Source of the DNA: Streptomyces verrucosisporus
Lineage (GTDB): Bacteria; Actinomycetota; Actinomycetes; Streptomycetales; Streptomycetaceae
Length of the DNA: 64,000 bases
Assembly: GCF_017114865.1 (NCBI RefSeq)
Contig: NZ_JADEYH010000008.1
Location: forward strand, 124,001-188,000
Direction of reading: 5' to 3'
Shown: in pieces, positions 8,122 through 17,018 of the stretch
How positions within the stretch are numbered: position 1 is the stretch's first letter
Layout of the letters: the number at the start of each line of letters is the position of its first letter
The notes under the pieces: model-generated
What the model saw: the letters and a program-made list of their open reading frames with translations, nothing else
What the model was told of the DNA's origin: nothing
Database searches by the model: none
Translations under genes and position numbers: made by a program

Positions 8122-9579
8122 TCAGGCCGGCCGCGCCTCCTCGGCCAGGCGGTCCAGGAAGTCCGCCACGGCCGGGACGCCCCGGTGGTGGCGCAGCCGC
8201 CGGGCGGTGCCGTCGAGCATCCCGCCGACGCGGGAGGAGCGCACCTGCCCGAGCAGGTCCAGCACCCGGCCGGCGGCCCCGGCTGCCTCCTCCACCTCGC
8301 CCCCGCCTGCGAGGTCGTCCGCCAGTTCGGCGGTGAACAGGGCGGTGTTGCGCGTGAAGTGCGGATCCTGGAGGGCCACGGCGCGGCGCGCGCGGCGGGC
8401 CGCGTGCCCCCAGTCGCCCAGCGCCGCCCGGCACTGCGCCTCCAGACCGTTCAGTTCGGCCTCGCCGTAGAAGGTCATCCACTCCGGGTCGGCGTCGCGG
8501 GGGCCGTGCTCGAACAGCGTCCGGGCCCGGCCGAGGGACTCCTCGCAGGCCGTGCGGTCGGCGAGGAGGGCCCAGCCGCCCGCCTCGCGCGCCGCCAGCA
8601 GCGACAGCAGCCGCGCCGAGCCCAGGTGGCGGGCGATGTGCTGCCCGGCCTGCGCGGCCCGTACCGCCTCCCGGGGGCGCCCGGCGTCGCGGGCGAGGAA
8701 GGAGGTGTTGCAGAAGGCGTGCGCCTCCAGGGCCGAGTCCCCGGCCACCCGGGCGACGGCCAGGGCCTCGGCGTAGTGCGGGCGGGCCTCGGCGAGACGG
8801 CCCGAGTCGTGGGCCAGCCAGCCCACGGACAGGGCCAGTTCGCCGGTCCAGACGTGCAGCCGGTCGGCGGCCGGCTGCCGCCGGGCGCCCGCGTCCAGCA
8901 GGTCGTACGCGGCCCGCAGGGCTCCGTCGGCCCGGTGGTAGAGGCCGTCGGCGCCGTACCGGTCGTCGAGCAGCCGGATGCCGCGCACCGTCTCCTCGAC
9001 GGCCGCGGCCTCGCCGGGCCGGCCGCCCCGGGCAGCGCCGGGGGCCTCGGCGGCTGCCGGGCGCGCCAGGGACTCCGGGGACTCCAGGCACACCGCCGCC
9101 ACTGCGGCCGGGCCACCGGTCATGAACGCGCGACGCAGCACGTCGTTCTCCTCGTCGGTCGGGCGATCGCTCGGGCCGTGGCCCGGATCGCGGGTGGGGC
9201 AGGGCGGCTCCGGGAGGGTGGAGCCGGGGCGTATACGGGCGTCCGCGGTCGTGCCCGCGGCGTCGTACGCCCCCCGTCCGCGCGCGGTGCGCCCGCGAAC
9301 CGCCTGACGGGGCTCGAAGCCCAGATCGGTGAGCGAGTACCCCGGGTACATGTGCAGGAACACGCGCTCGTAGGCGTAGTTGGGGCAGCGGATCTCCCCG
9401 GCCTCCACCCGCCCGACGTACCGGGCGTCACAGGAGACGTTCTCGCCTATCTCCCGGGCCGCCCTGCGGACGGCCGCCGCGAACTCCCCGGGCGAGAGCC
9501 GCCCGCGCAACCGCCGGAAGGCCAGATTGGGCTGACGGCCCGGACCCGCCGGCGCTGAGGGTGACGGTGACGACGCCAT
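8122..9579 (-). CDS. TPR-containing transcriptional regulator, NsdA-like
   Basis: The protein is 485 residues. The N-terminal region (about 18-95) is a lambda-repressor-like HTH module: LAFRRLRGRLSPGEFAAAVRRAAREIGE, then CDARYVGRVEAGEIRCPNYAYERVFLHMYPG. This matches Streptomyces regulators of the NsdA group. Residues 95-150 are a Pro/Arg-rich linker, and the rest is helical with repeated A/L/G patterns typical of tetratricopeptide repeats (for example HDSGRLAEARPHYAEALAVARVAGD). Family members repress or tune antibiotic production and development, but the targets of this one are unknown. The ATG at 9579 is chosen by homology-like context; no clear ribosome site precedes it. A small divergent gene at 9764 may share the promoter region. 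Confidence 0.72.
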   Translation of the reverse strand: MASSPSPSAPAGPGRQPNLAFRRLRGRLSPGEFAAAVRRAAREIGENVSCDARYVGRVEAGEIRCPNYAYERVFLHMYPGYSLTDLGFEPRQAVRGRTARGRGAYDAAGTTADARIRPGSTLPEPPCPTRDPGHGPSDRPTDEENDVLRRAFMTGGPAAVAAVCLESPESLARPAAAEAPGAARGGRPGEAAAVEETVRGIRLLDDRYGADGLYHRADGALRAAYDLLDAGARRQPAADRLHVWTGELALSVGWLAHDSGRLAEARPHYAEALAVARVAGDSALEAHAFCNTSFLARDAGRPREAVRAAQAGQHIARHLGSARLLSLLAAREAGGWALLADRTACEESLGRARTLFEHGPRDADPEWMTFYGEAELNGLEAQCRAALGDWGHAARRARRAVALQDPHFTRNTALFTAELADDLAGGGEVEEAAGAAGRVLDLLGQVRSSRVGGMLDGTARRLRHHRGVPAVADFLDRLAEEARPA

Positions 9580-9763
9580 GGCCGGGACCGTACCGGCCGC
9601 CCTATGGAAGATACGAGATGTTTTGCAGACAAACGGGATGTCCAACACGTGATCTGCCATCAACTGCCATCCTTTGCGGCGGCATTGCGCCGTAGCGGTT
9701 GACAGACCGGTTCGTTGAGCCCCGTGTAGCGAACGTGGAGGACGACCCAGGAGGAGGTTCCCC

Positions 9764-10156
9764 GTGCTGGACACCGGCTGCGAGACCGGCGGCCCGCCGC
9801 CCGCCGGAGTGCCGGACGCGCCGTGCGAACTGGTGACCGTGCCCGCGCGGCACGGTCTGGAGGCCGTCGACATCCTGCGCCTGCGCGAGTGCGTGGGCCC
9901 GGTACTGCACGACGGAGCGGGCGGCACCCTCGGCTTCCTGGTTCCGCCCGGCACCGCGGACGGATGGGACCTGCCGGGCAGCGTCTGCGTCCCGGCCCAC
10001 CGCCGCTCCGGCCGGCCATCCGACCCGCCGGTGGCGGGCACCGGATGGCTGGTGCCCCCGGAGAGCGCGCAGGCGGGCGCCACCGAGCCCGCGCGGCTGC
10101 GCGCCGCGCTGAGCGAGGCGGCCCGTACGATCGCCGCCGCCGAAGGCACCTCCTGA
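9764..10156 (+). CDS. Hypothetical protein, Prim-Pol-tail-like
   Basis: The protein is 130 residues with a GTG start and a strong GGAGGAGGT 5 bases upstream, which makes it a credible gene. It lacks a signal peptide and membrane segment. Segments such as PVLHDGAGGTLGFLVPPGTADGW and GSVCVPA...GTGWLVPP resemble beta-strand blocks of the short Prim-Pol-like proteins of Streptomyces (compare the gene at 1833). The similarity is weak and I only propose it. The end (LRAALSEAARTIAAAE) is one helix. It is divergent from the TPR regulator with about 180 bases between, which suggests the regulator could control it. Function unknown. Confidence 0.65.
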   Translation: MLDTGCETGGPPPAGVPDAPCELVTVPARHGLEAVDILRLRECVGPVLHDGAGGTLGFLVPPGTADGWDLPGSVCVPAHRRSGRPSDPPVAGTGWLVPPESAQAGATEPARLRAALSEAARTIAAAEGTS

Positions 10157-10273
10157 GCACCTCCTGAGCACCGGAGAGGTCCCACAGGGCGCGGGTGGGC
10201 CGTACGGGTGATACTGGACCATGTGGCGAGGAACGGACGGCGGCGCGAGGGCGGCAGGCGGACCAGGGAGCCG

Positions 10274-11101
10274 GTGAGCGAGCCGGTCGACGGCGGACTG
10301 GCCCAGCTCCTGCCGGACCCGGACCGGCCGCGCGCCTGGACGCTGCTGCTCGACGGCGCACCGCAGTCCCATGTGGACCTCGACGACCCGACGCACCTGG
10401 ACTTCGAGTACCAGCGCCGGATCGGCCATCTGATCGACCTGGCCGCACCGCCCGGGCGGCCGCTGCGGGCGGTGCACCTCGGCGGCGGTGGGCTCACCCT
10501 CGCCCGCTACACCGCCGCCACCCGGCCGCGCTCCACCCAGCAGGTGTTCGAGGCGGACGCCGCGCTGACCGCCCTGGTCCGCCGCGAGCTGCCGCTGGAG
10601 GGCGCCTGGCGGATACGGGTGCGCGGCGGCGACGCCCGCGCCGGGCTCGCCCGGCTCCCCGGGAACGGGGCCGACCTGATCGTCGCGGACGTCTTCGGCG
10701 GCGCCCGCACCCCCGCCCATCTGACCAGTGCGGAGTTCCTCGCCGAGGTCCGGCGGGTGCTGTGCCCCGGAGGGCTCTACGCCGCCAACCTCGCCGACGG
10801 GCCGCCGCTGGCCCACCTGCGCGCGCAGGTCGCCACAGCCGCGGCCGTCTTCCCCGAACTGTGCCTGATCGCCGACCCCGCCGTACTGCGCGGGCGGCGC
10901 TTCGGCAACGCCGTCCTGGCCGCCTGTGACCGGGCGCTGCCCGTGGCGGAGATCACCCGGCGCGCGGCGGGCGACCCGCACCCCGGCCGGGTCGAACACG
11001 GCCGAGCGCTGGCCGACCTCACCGGGGGCGCCGCCCCCGTCACGGACGCCACCGCCACCCCCTCGCCGCAGCCGCCCGCGCGGGTCTTCCAGCGGCGCTG
11101 A
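10274..11101 (+). CDS. Spermidine synthase-like methyltransferase-fold protein
   Basis: The protein is 275 residues. The Rossmann-type core is seen in order: AVHLGGGGLTLARY (glycine-rich loop), VFEADAALTALVRRELPL (acidic residue at strand 2 end), RVRGGDARAGLARL (GDAR motif) and DLIVADVFGGARTPAHLTSAEFL (catalytic-loop Asp region). This is the spermidine/spermine synthase fold. Bacterial relatives without polyamine activity are common, so decarboxy-SAM use is not assured. The GTG at 10274 has AGGGAG 4 bases upstream; an in-frame GTG at 10208 would add 22 Arg-rich residues. It sits alone on the plus strand, convergent with a small secreted protein gene. Confidence 0.75.
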   Translation: MSEPVDGGLAQLLPDPDRPRAWTLLLDGAPQSHVDLDDPTHLDFEYQRRIGHLIDLAAPPGRPLRAVHLGGGGLTLARYTAATRPRSTQQVFEADAALTALVRRELPLEGAWRIRVRGGDARAGLARLPGNGADLIVADVFGGARTPAHLTSAEFLAEVRRVLCPGGLYAANLADGPPLAHLRAQVATAAAVFPELCLIADPAVLRGRRFGNAVLAACDRALPVAEITRRAAGDPHPGRVEHGRALADLTGGAAPVTDATATPSPQPPARVFQRR

Positions 11102-11167
11102 GCCCCGCCGCCGGACCTCGCCGCCGCACCCCCGGCGCCGCCCCTCGCAGCCCGGGGACGGGGGACG

Positions 11168-11716
11168 TCAGCCCCCGTGCTCGTCGACCGTCACCCGCGG
11201 CGGGGTGCCGTCCCAGACGCAGAAGACCGACGACGCCTCCCCGCCCCGGGTGAAGGTGACCCGTATCCACCGGCTCCCCTGCCACACCCGCATCTCCCAG
11301 CCGGGAGCGGGAGAGGCGGAGACGAGGTCGGCCGAGTCCCGGCCCAGGTCGAAGGCGACCCGGCCGCCGCGCACCTCGCGGCTCTCCACGTTCCCGAACG
11401 TCCTGCCGGTGCCCGCGGTGCCCCCGCCCGGCCCGGCGTCCCGTCGGGCCCCGGCGGAGCCGCGCGAGACGGACGGCCCGGACGTCCCCGGCGAACGGGC
11501 GGCCGAGGACGCTCTGGGCCGCCGGGTGGAGGCGGTCTCCGGCTCGGGGCTGTCGCGCGAGGCGGACGGCGCCGGCGTGTCCGAGGCGAGCGGCGGCATC
11601 CGCGGCAGGTCGTACGCGGCCTGTGACACCACGGTGCGCACACCGAACCAGGACAGGGTCACCGCCGACCCGGTGGCCAGCACCCACGCGCCCGCGTGAA
11701 CCAGTCCTCGTCGCAT
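11168..11716 (-). CDS. Small membrane-anchored/secreted protein, divergent from two-component system
   Basis: The protein is 182 residues. An N-terminal hydrophobic helix (about residues 8-30, HAGAWVLATGSAVTLSWFGV) acts as signal or anchor. Then comes a Ser/Pro/Arg-rich disordered stretch (about 45-110) and a C-terminal beta-rich domain (about 110-182). That domain has regularly spaced Trp/Phe/Val residues (WEMRVWQGSRWIRVTFTR, SVFCVWDGTPPRVTV). I recognise no enzyme motif. The ATG at 11716 is adopted; an in-frame GTG three codons earlier is possible. It is divergent from the response regulator 100 bases away, so it may be a target or an extracytoplasmic partner of that system; this is inference from position only. 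Confidence 0.7.
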   Translation of the reverse strand: MRRGLVHAGAWVLATGSAVTLSWFGVRTVVSQAAYDLPRMPPLASDTPAPSASRDSPEPETASTRRPRASSAARSPGTSGPSVSRGSAGARRDAGPGGGTAGTGRTFGNVESREVRGGRVAFDLGRDSADLVSASPAPGWEMRVWQGSRWIRVTFTRGGEASSVFCVWDGTPPRVTVDEHGG

Positions 11717-11819
11717 CCCGCGCACCCTAGCCTCTTTCCCCGCGCTCCTCGCGCTCGCGGCCGCACGGCTTCGCCGGGAGCCTCCTTGAGGCGCCCGCGC
11801 ATGCCGTACCGTGCCGCCC

Positions 11820-12536
11820 ATGGCACGTGTACTCGTCGTCGAGGACGACCAGTTCGTACGCTCCGCCCTGATCAGACACCTGACGGAGGCCTCCCACACC
11901 GTACGCAGCGTCGGAACGGCCCTGGAGGCGCTGCGGGAGGTCGCGCATCTCGGTTTCGACGTGGTGATCCTCGACCTCGGGCTGCCGGACCTCGACGGGG
12001 CCGAGGCGCTGAAGATGCTGCGCGGGATCACCCAGGTGCCCGTGATCATCGCCACCGCGCGGGACGACGAGGCCGAGATCGTCCGGCTGCTCAACGACGG
12101 TGCCGACGACTACCTGGTCAAGCCGTTCTCCGTGGAGCACCTGTCCGCCCGGATGGCCGCCGTGCTGCGCCGCGCGGGCACGGGCACGGGCGGCGGCGGT
12201 GCGGGCGCGGAGGCGGACCGGGCGATACGGGCCGGCGGGCTGGTCATCGACCCGCTGCGGCGGCAGGCCGAACTCGACGGCCGCGCCCTGGACCTGACCC
12301 GCCGGGAGTTCGACCTGCTGGCCTTCCTCGCGCAGCGCCCCGGGGTCGTCGTGCCGCGCAGGGAGCTGCTGGCGGAGGTCTGGCAGCAGAGCTACGGCGA
12401 CGACCAGACCATCGACGTCCATCTCTCCTGGCTCCGCAGAAAGCTGGGCGAGACCGCGGCCAGCCCCCGCTATCTGCACACACTGCGCGGTGTGGGCGTC
12501 AAACTGGAACCTCCGCGCGATTCCCCGCGGGGGTGA
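11820..12536 (+). CDS. OmpR-family response regulator
   Basis: The protein is 238 residues. The receiver domain (about 1-120) has the acidic pair in VVEDDQ, the phospho-acceptor Asp in VVILDLGLPD, the conserved Thr/Ala pocket (IIATARDD) and the Lys in DYLVKPF. A winged-helix domain (about 140-232) contains LDLTRREFDLLAFLAQRPG and TIDVHLSWLRRKLGE, the OmpR/PhoB recognition region. No ribosome site precedes the ATG, so translation may be leaderless or use an in-frame GTG three codons upstream. The paired histidine kinase follows 81 bases downstream. Signal and regulon are unknown. Confidence 0.92.
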   Translation: MARVLVVEDDQFVRSALIRHLTEASHTVRSVGTALEALREVAHLGFDVVILDLGLPDLDGAEALKMLRGITQVPVIIATARDDEAEIVRLLNDGADDYLVKPFSVEHLSARMAAVLRRAGTGTGGGGAGAEADRAIRAGGLVIDPLRRQAELDGRALDLTRREFDLLAFLAQRPGVVVPRRELLAEVWQQSYGDDQTIDVHLSWLRRKLGETAASPRYLHTLRGVGVKLEPPRDSPRG

Positions 12537-12617
12537 GCCCGGCCGCGGGGGGCCGGGCCGGAGGACCGGGCGGCCGGGGAGGCCGGGGCGGTGGTGGGTG
12601 GGAGAGGGGAGAGGCCC

Positions 12618-14003
12618 ATGAGGCGGGCGCTGGTCAAGGTGTGCATCGCCGTGACCGCGATGGTCGTGGTGGCCTTCGCCGTGCCCCTGGCGTTGGTGGT
12701 CAAGGAGATGGCCCGCGACCGGGCCTTCACGGGTGCCGAGCGGCTGGCCGCCTCCGTCACCCACCTGCTCGCCGCCACCGGCGGCGACCGGGACCCGCTC
12801 CAGCGCGGGCTGGCCAGCATGCCGGCGCAGGCCGCCGGGCGGATCGCCGTGTACGCGCCCCCGGGCCGGGCGGACGGGAGCGCCGAGATCGGTGAACGCC
12901 GCCTGACCGAGGAGAGGCTGAGGTCCGCGGCCCCTCTGGAGGGGGCGGCCGTCGAGTCGGTCGAGGGCGGCTTCGTGCTGCTCCAGCCGGTCACCACCGA
13001 ACGGTCGGCCGTCGTCGAGGTGTTCGTGCCCCAGGAGGAGGTCACGGGCGGTGTCACCACCGCCTGGCTCGTCCTGGCCGGCACCGGCCTGGCGCTCGTC
13101 GCGGCGTCCGTCGTCATCGCCGACCGGCTCGGCACCCGCATGGTGGGCGCCGCCGAGCGGCTGGCCGGTGCCGCCAGGGAGTTGGGCAGGGGACGGCTGG
13201 CGGTGCGGGTCCCGGTGGAAGGGCCCGCCGAACTGCGTCTGGCCGCGGCCGCGTTCAACTCCATGGCCGACCAGGTCGCCCAACTGCTCGCCAACGAGAG
13301 GGAGCTGGCGGCCGACCTCTCCCACCGGCTGCGCACCCCCCTGACCGTGCTCCGCCTCAACACCGCCTCGCTCGGCGACGGCGACGCCGCCGAGCAGACG
13401 CGCGCGGCCGTCGCGCAGCTGGAGCGGGAGGTGGACCACATCATCCGCACCGCGCGCGAGCAGCGGACCCAGCCGCCGGACGCACCGGGCGGCGCCTACT
13501 GCGACGCCTGTGAGGTGATCCGGGAGCGGATGGACTTCTGGTCCGCGCTCGCCGAGGACGAGGGCCGCGAGGCGGAACTGGCCGGGGTCGGGGAGCCGGT
13601 GCGCGTCCCCGTGGCCCGCGCCGACCTCGCCGCCGCCCTCGACGCGCTGCTCGGCAACGTCTTCCGCCACACCCCGGAGGGCACCGCCTTCGCCGTGGAC
13701 GTCCACCGCTCGGCCGCCGGCGACTCGGTGATCGTGCTGGTCTCCGACGCGGGGCCCGGTATCGACGACCCCGACGCGGCGCTGCGCCGCGGCTACGGCG
13801 ACGGCGGGCCCGGCTCCACGGGCCTGGGCCTGGACATCGTGCGGCGGGTGGCGGAGTCCACCGGCGGCGACGTGCGGATCGGGCGCTCGGTGCTCGGCGG
13901 GACGGAGGTACGGCTCCTGCTGTCCTCGGACGGAGGGCCCGCCGGCGGGGCGGGCCGCCGGCGTGGACACAGAGTGCGACGGGGCGTGCGCCGGAAGTGG
14001 TGA
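12618..14003 (+). CDS. Sensor histidine kinase
   Basis: This is a 461-residue membrane kinase. TM1 is about residues 5-28, followed by an extracytoplasmic sensing segment of about 115 residues with no known motif, and TM2 about 147-170. A HAMP linker follows (RLAGAARELGRGRLAVRVPV). The dimerisation/phospho-acceptor helix has the H-box LAADLSHRLRTPLTVL (His in SHRLRTP), the N-box is LLGNVFRHTP, G1 is VSDAGPGID, and G2 is GSTGLGLDIV. The ATG has a purine-rich GGGGAGAGG just upstream. It forms a pair with the response regulator. The C-terminal 30 residues are Arg/Gly-rich and non-conserved. Confidence 0.92.
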   Translation: MRRALVKVCIAVTAMVVVAFAVPLALVVKEMARDRAFTGAERLAASVTHLLAATGGDRDPLQRGLASMPAQAAGRIAVYAPPGRADGSAEIGERRLTEERLRSAAPLEGAAVESVEGGFVLLQPVTTERSAVVEVFVPQEEVTGGVTTAWLVLAGTGLALVAASVVIADRLGTRMVGAAERLAGAARELGRGRLAVRVPVEGPAELRLAAAAFNSMADQVAQLLANERELAADLSHRLRTPLTVLRLNTASLGDGDAAEQTRAAVAQLEREVDHIIRTAREQRTQPPDAPGGAYCDACEVIRERMDFWSALAEDEGREAELAGVGEPVRVPVARADLAAALDALLGNVFRHTPEGTAFAVDVHRSAAGDSVIVLVSDAGPGIDDPDAALRRGYGDGGPGSTGLGLDIVRRVAESTGGDVRIGRSVLGGTEVRLLLSSDGGPAGGAGRRRGHRVRRGVRRKW

Positions 14004-14140
14004 TTCCTCAGCCGTTCCGTAGACCGGCCTTAAGGGAGCCATAAGTTACCGGGCGCCTGCCCGGAACGGGTGTTTCGCCGGAATCCGTCTCGCTAGCGTG
14101 CTCCCTGTCCACGTTCCCCCTGGATCGAGGCAGGAGTGCC

Positions 14141-14350
14141 ATGAGAAGCATCGCCGCACAGTGGCGCCGCCCGGGCGGGCGGCGGCAGCCGATCGCCGAC
14201 GCGGCCGTGGCGGCGATCGTGGCGGCCGGCGGGCTGATTTTGGCCGGTACGGCGACGGCGGAGCCGGGTTCCGCGCCGTCGGCCGCGGCCGCCGCCCCGT
14301 CCGCCGCGGCCGACGGGGCGCGGGAGGGCGCCGAGCCGCCTCCCCGCTGA
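14141..14350 (+). CDS. Small Ala-rich membrane protein
   Basis: The protein is 69 residues with an ATG start and AGGAG 5 bases upstream. A basic N-terminus (MRSIAAQWRRPGGRRQ) precedes one hydrophobic helix (about 18-40, ADAAVAAIVAAGGLILAGTATA), then a short Ala/Pro/Ser tail. It looks like a single-pass or secreted small protein. A promoter-like patch with CTTAAGG and GTTACC lies at about 14028-14050 upstream, and CTAGCGT at about 14092-14098 could be its -10. It directly follows the kinase on the same strand and may be a regulated target of the two-component system. No function known. Confidence 0.6.
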   Translation: MRSIAAQWRRPGGRRQPIADAAVAAIVAAGGLILAGTATAEPGSAPSAAAAAPSAAADGAREGAEPPPR

Positions 14351-14554
14351 ACCTTCCGCCCCGGCCCCGCCGGCCGAGGGGAGCCGGCCCCGTGAACCAG
14401 CCACCCCCCACGGCAGGCGGGGCGCAGCGTTCTCCACCCCCCACGCCCGCTGCGCCCCGCCTCAGCCGGTCCGGCTGCTTCAGCCGGACCGGTCGGCGCG
14501 TTCCGGTCTGCCCCGGTCGGACCATCCGGTCAGACCGCCCGGCCGCGGGGTGCC

Positions 14555-16003
14555 TCAGTCGGCCACCGGGTCGCCCACGGCGTCCATCGCGTCCAGCGCC
14601 TCGGCCGCGGGGAGTTCGCCGGTCCGGGCGACATCGGCGTACCACCGGGCGCTGGACTTGGGGACGCGCTCCAGGGACTCGAAGTCCACGTACACCGTGC
14701 CGAAGCGCTTGCTGTAGCCGTACGCCCACTCGAAGTTGTCCAGCAGGGACCACAGGAAGTAGCCGCGCACGTCGGCGCCGTCGGCGATCGCCCGCCGAAC
14801 GGTGTCCAGGTGGCTGTGGAGGTAGGCGATGCGGTCGGGGTCGTGGACGGTGCCGTCGGGGGACGGCTTGTCGTCGCAGGCCATGCCGTTCTCGGTGATG
14901 TAGAGCGGGATGCCGCCGGTCTCGCGGTGGTAGCGCATCAGCAGGTCGTGCAGACCGGTGGGGTCGATCGTCCAGCCCATGTCGGTGGTCTCGCCCGGGG
15001 TCTGGTGGAAGGCGATGTCCTCCGCGGCCGGCCAGGGGGACTGCTCGCCGCCGCCGTGTCCGTCCCGGCGCGGCAGCTTCCGGTCGGCGGAGGCCGAGAC
15101 CAGGGTGGGGGTGTAGTAGTTGATGCCCAGGGCGTCCAGCGGCTGGTGGATGTCGGCCAGGTCGCCGTCCTTGACGAAGCTCCAGTCCGTCAGGCGCGAG
15201 GTGTCCTGGATCAGGTCCTCGTCGTACACCCCGCGCAGCATCGGGCCGTCGAAGATCCGGTTGGCCAGGGCGTCGATGCGCCGCCGGGCGTCCAGGTCGG
15301 CGGGGTCGTCGGTGAGGGCCCGGACGGCGGCCGGGTTGACGCTGACGCCGATCTGCGCGCGGCCGGGGAGCGCGGCGCGCAGGGCCTGGGTGCCCAGCCC
15401 GTGGGCGAGGTTGAGGTGGTGGGCGGCGCGCAGCACGTCGGCGTGGTCGGTGCGGCCGGGGGCGTGGACGCCCGAGCCGTAGCCGAGGTAGGCCGCGCAC
15501 CACGGCTCGTTGAGGGTGGTCCAGCGCTCCACGCGGTCGCCGAGCGCGCCGGCGACCAGGGAGGCGTACTCGGCGAACCGCTCGGCGGTGGCGCGCTCCG
15601 GCCAGCCGCCGGCGTCCTCCAGCTCCTGCGGCAGGTCCCAGTGGTACAGCGTGATCCAGGGGGTGATGCCCTTGGCCAGCAGCTCGTCCACCAGCGAGCG
15701 GTAGAAGTCCAGGCCGCGCTGGACGGCGGGACCGCGGCCGGTGGGCTGGACGCGGGACCAGGAGATGGAGAAGCGGTAGGCGTTGAGGTTGAGGTCCGCC
15801 ATGAGCTGCACGTCGTCGCGCCAGCGGTGGTAGTGGTCCACGGCCACGTCGCCGGTGTCGCCTCCGAGCACCTTGCCGGGGGTGTGGCAGAAGGTGTCCC
15901 AGATGGACGGCGTGCGGCCGTCCTCGGCGGCGGCGCCCTCGATCTGGTAGGCGGAGGTGGCCGAGCCGAACAGGAAGTCGGCGGGGAAGGAGGAATGGCT
16001 CAT
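14555..16003 (-). CDS. bglC: Beta-glucosidase, GH1
   Basis: This is a 482-residue cytoplasmic GH1 enzyme that hydrolyses imported cellobiose and cello-oligosaccharides to glucose. The acid/base is E166 in TTLNEPW, and the nucleophile is E371 in YITENG. The N-terminal signature [15 protein letters not shown] and the sugar-binding [11 protein letters not shown] stretch are also present, and length is normal. It follows cebG by 76 bases. A perfect CebR box lies only one base upstream of the start codon, and the GGGAG of that box is the only ribosome-site-like sequence. A bound repressor would therefore block both elongation from cebG and ribosome entry. Confidence 0.95.
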   Translation of the reverse strand: MSHSSFPADFLFGSATSAYQIEGAAAEDGRTPSIWDTFCHTPGKVLGGDTGDVAVDHYHRWRDDVQLMADLNLNAYRFSISWSRVQPTGRGPAVQRGLDFYRSLVDELLAKGITPWITLYHWDLPQELEDAGGWPERATAERFAEYASLVAGALGDRVERWTTLNEPWCAAYLGYGSGVHAPGRTDHADVLRAAHHLNLAHGLGTQALRAALPGRAQIGVSVNPAAVRALTDDPADLDARRRIDALANRIFDGPMLRGVYDEDLIQDTSRLTDWSFVKDGDLADIHQPLDALGINYYTPTLVSASADRKLPRRDGHGGGEQSPWPAAEDIAFHQTPGETTDMGWTIDPTGLHDLLMRYHRETGGIPLYITENGMACDDKPSPDGTVHDPDRIAYLHSHLDTVRRAIADGADVRGYFLWSLLDNFEWAYGYSKRFGTVYVDFESLERVPKSSARWYADVARTGELPAAEALDAMDAVGDPVAD

Positions 16004-16004
16004 A

Positions 16005-16018
16005 TGGGAGCGCTCCCA
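16005..16018. promoter_or_regulatory. CebR box at bglC start (perfect)
   Basis: The sequence TGGGAGCGCTCCCA is the perfect 14-bp palindrome bound by CebR in Streptomyces. It sits in the cebG-bglC gap, one base from the bglC ATG. Confidence 0.92.
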
Positions 16019-16079
16019 ACAATGGTTGTACGGAAGGGGATGACGTGGTGGGGGGCTGAGAGACGGGAAGGGCTGCCGG

Positions 16080-17018
16080 TCAGCCCTTGACCGCCCCCTG
16101 CATGATGCCGCCGACGATCTGCTTGCCGAAGACGGTCAGGATCAGCAGCAGCGGCAGGGTGCCCAGCAGCGCGCCGGCCATGATCACCGACTGGTCGGGT
16201 ATGTAGCCCCGGCCCAGACCGGTCAGGGCCACCTGGACGGTCGGGTTCTGCTGGGTCAGCGCGATGATCGGCCAGAAGAAGTCGTTCCAGGCCATCACGA
16301 AGGTCAGCATGCCGAGCACGGCCATCGCGGGCCGGGCGGCGGGGAAGACCACGTGCCACACGATGCGCAGACTGCTCGCGCCGTCCACCCGCGCGGCCTC
16401 GATCAGCTCGGTCGGCAGCGCCTCCAGCAGGTACTGCCGCATGAAGAACACGCCGAAGGCGCTGACGAAGGTCGGCAGGATGACGGCCTGGAGCTGGTTG
16501 GTCCACTCCAGTTCCGCGATCGCCATGAACAGCGGCACCACGCTGAGCTGCGGCGGCACCATCATGGTGCCGATCGTCAGCATCAGCAGCAGGTTCCGGA
16601 AGCGGAACCGCAGTTTGGCGAACGCGAACCCGGCGATCGTCCCGAACAGCACGGTGCCGGCCGCGATGGACCCGGCGACGATGGTGGTGTTGAGCAGCGC
16701 CAGACCCATGTTGGCGTCGGTCCAGGCGATCCCCAGGTTCTTGAAGAGGTTGCCGCCGAACCAGAAGGGCGGCGGCATCTCCGCGAGCCGGGTGTTGTTC
16801 CGGGAGGCGGCAACGGCCGTCCAGAACAGCGGGAAGAGCGCGATCGCGGTGACGAGGAACAGCACCGCGTACGTCAGCTTGCCGCCGTGCAGCGTGCCGC
16901 CGGCGCCGCCGGCCCGGCCCCGCGTACGAGGACGGCCGCGGCCGGTGCGGTGGCCCGCCCCGCCGGGTTCGGGTGCCGTCCGCGCGGGTGTCGCGCGGTC
17001 GGAGTCCAGCACGCTCAT
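16080..17018 (-). CDS. cebG: Cellobiose/cello-oligosaccharide ABC transporter permease CebG
   Basis: The protein is 312 residues. A 45-residue Arg/Gly-rich cytoplasmic tail precedes six membrane helices. The EAA loop that docks the ATPase is [24 protein letters not shown]. MalG-type features include the [12 protein letters not shown] segment and a C-terminal QGAVKG. The start overlaps the cebF stop as ATGA, so translation is coupled. The system needs a shared ATPase (MsiK in Streptomyces), which is not in this window. Confidence 0.93.
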   Translation of the reverse strand: MSVLDSDRATPARTAPEPGGAGHRTGRGRPRTRGRAGGAGGTLHGGKLTYAVLFLVTAIALFPLFWTAVAASRNNTRLAEMPPPFWFGGNLFKNLGIAWTDANMGLALLNTTIVAGSIAAGTVLFGTIAGFAFAKLRFRFRNLLLMLTIGTMMVPPQLSVVPLFMAIAELEWTNQLQAVILPTFVSAFGVFFMRQYLLEALPTELIEAARVDGASSLRIVWHVVFPAARPAMAVLGMLTFVMAWNDFFWPIIALTQQNPTVQVALTGLGRGYIPDQSVIMAGALLGTLPLLLILTVFGKQIVGGIMQGAVKG

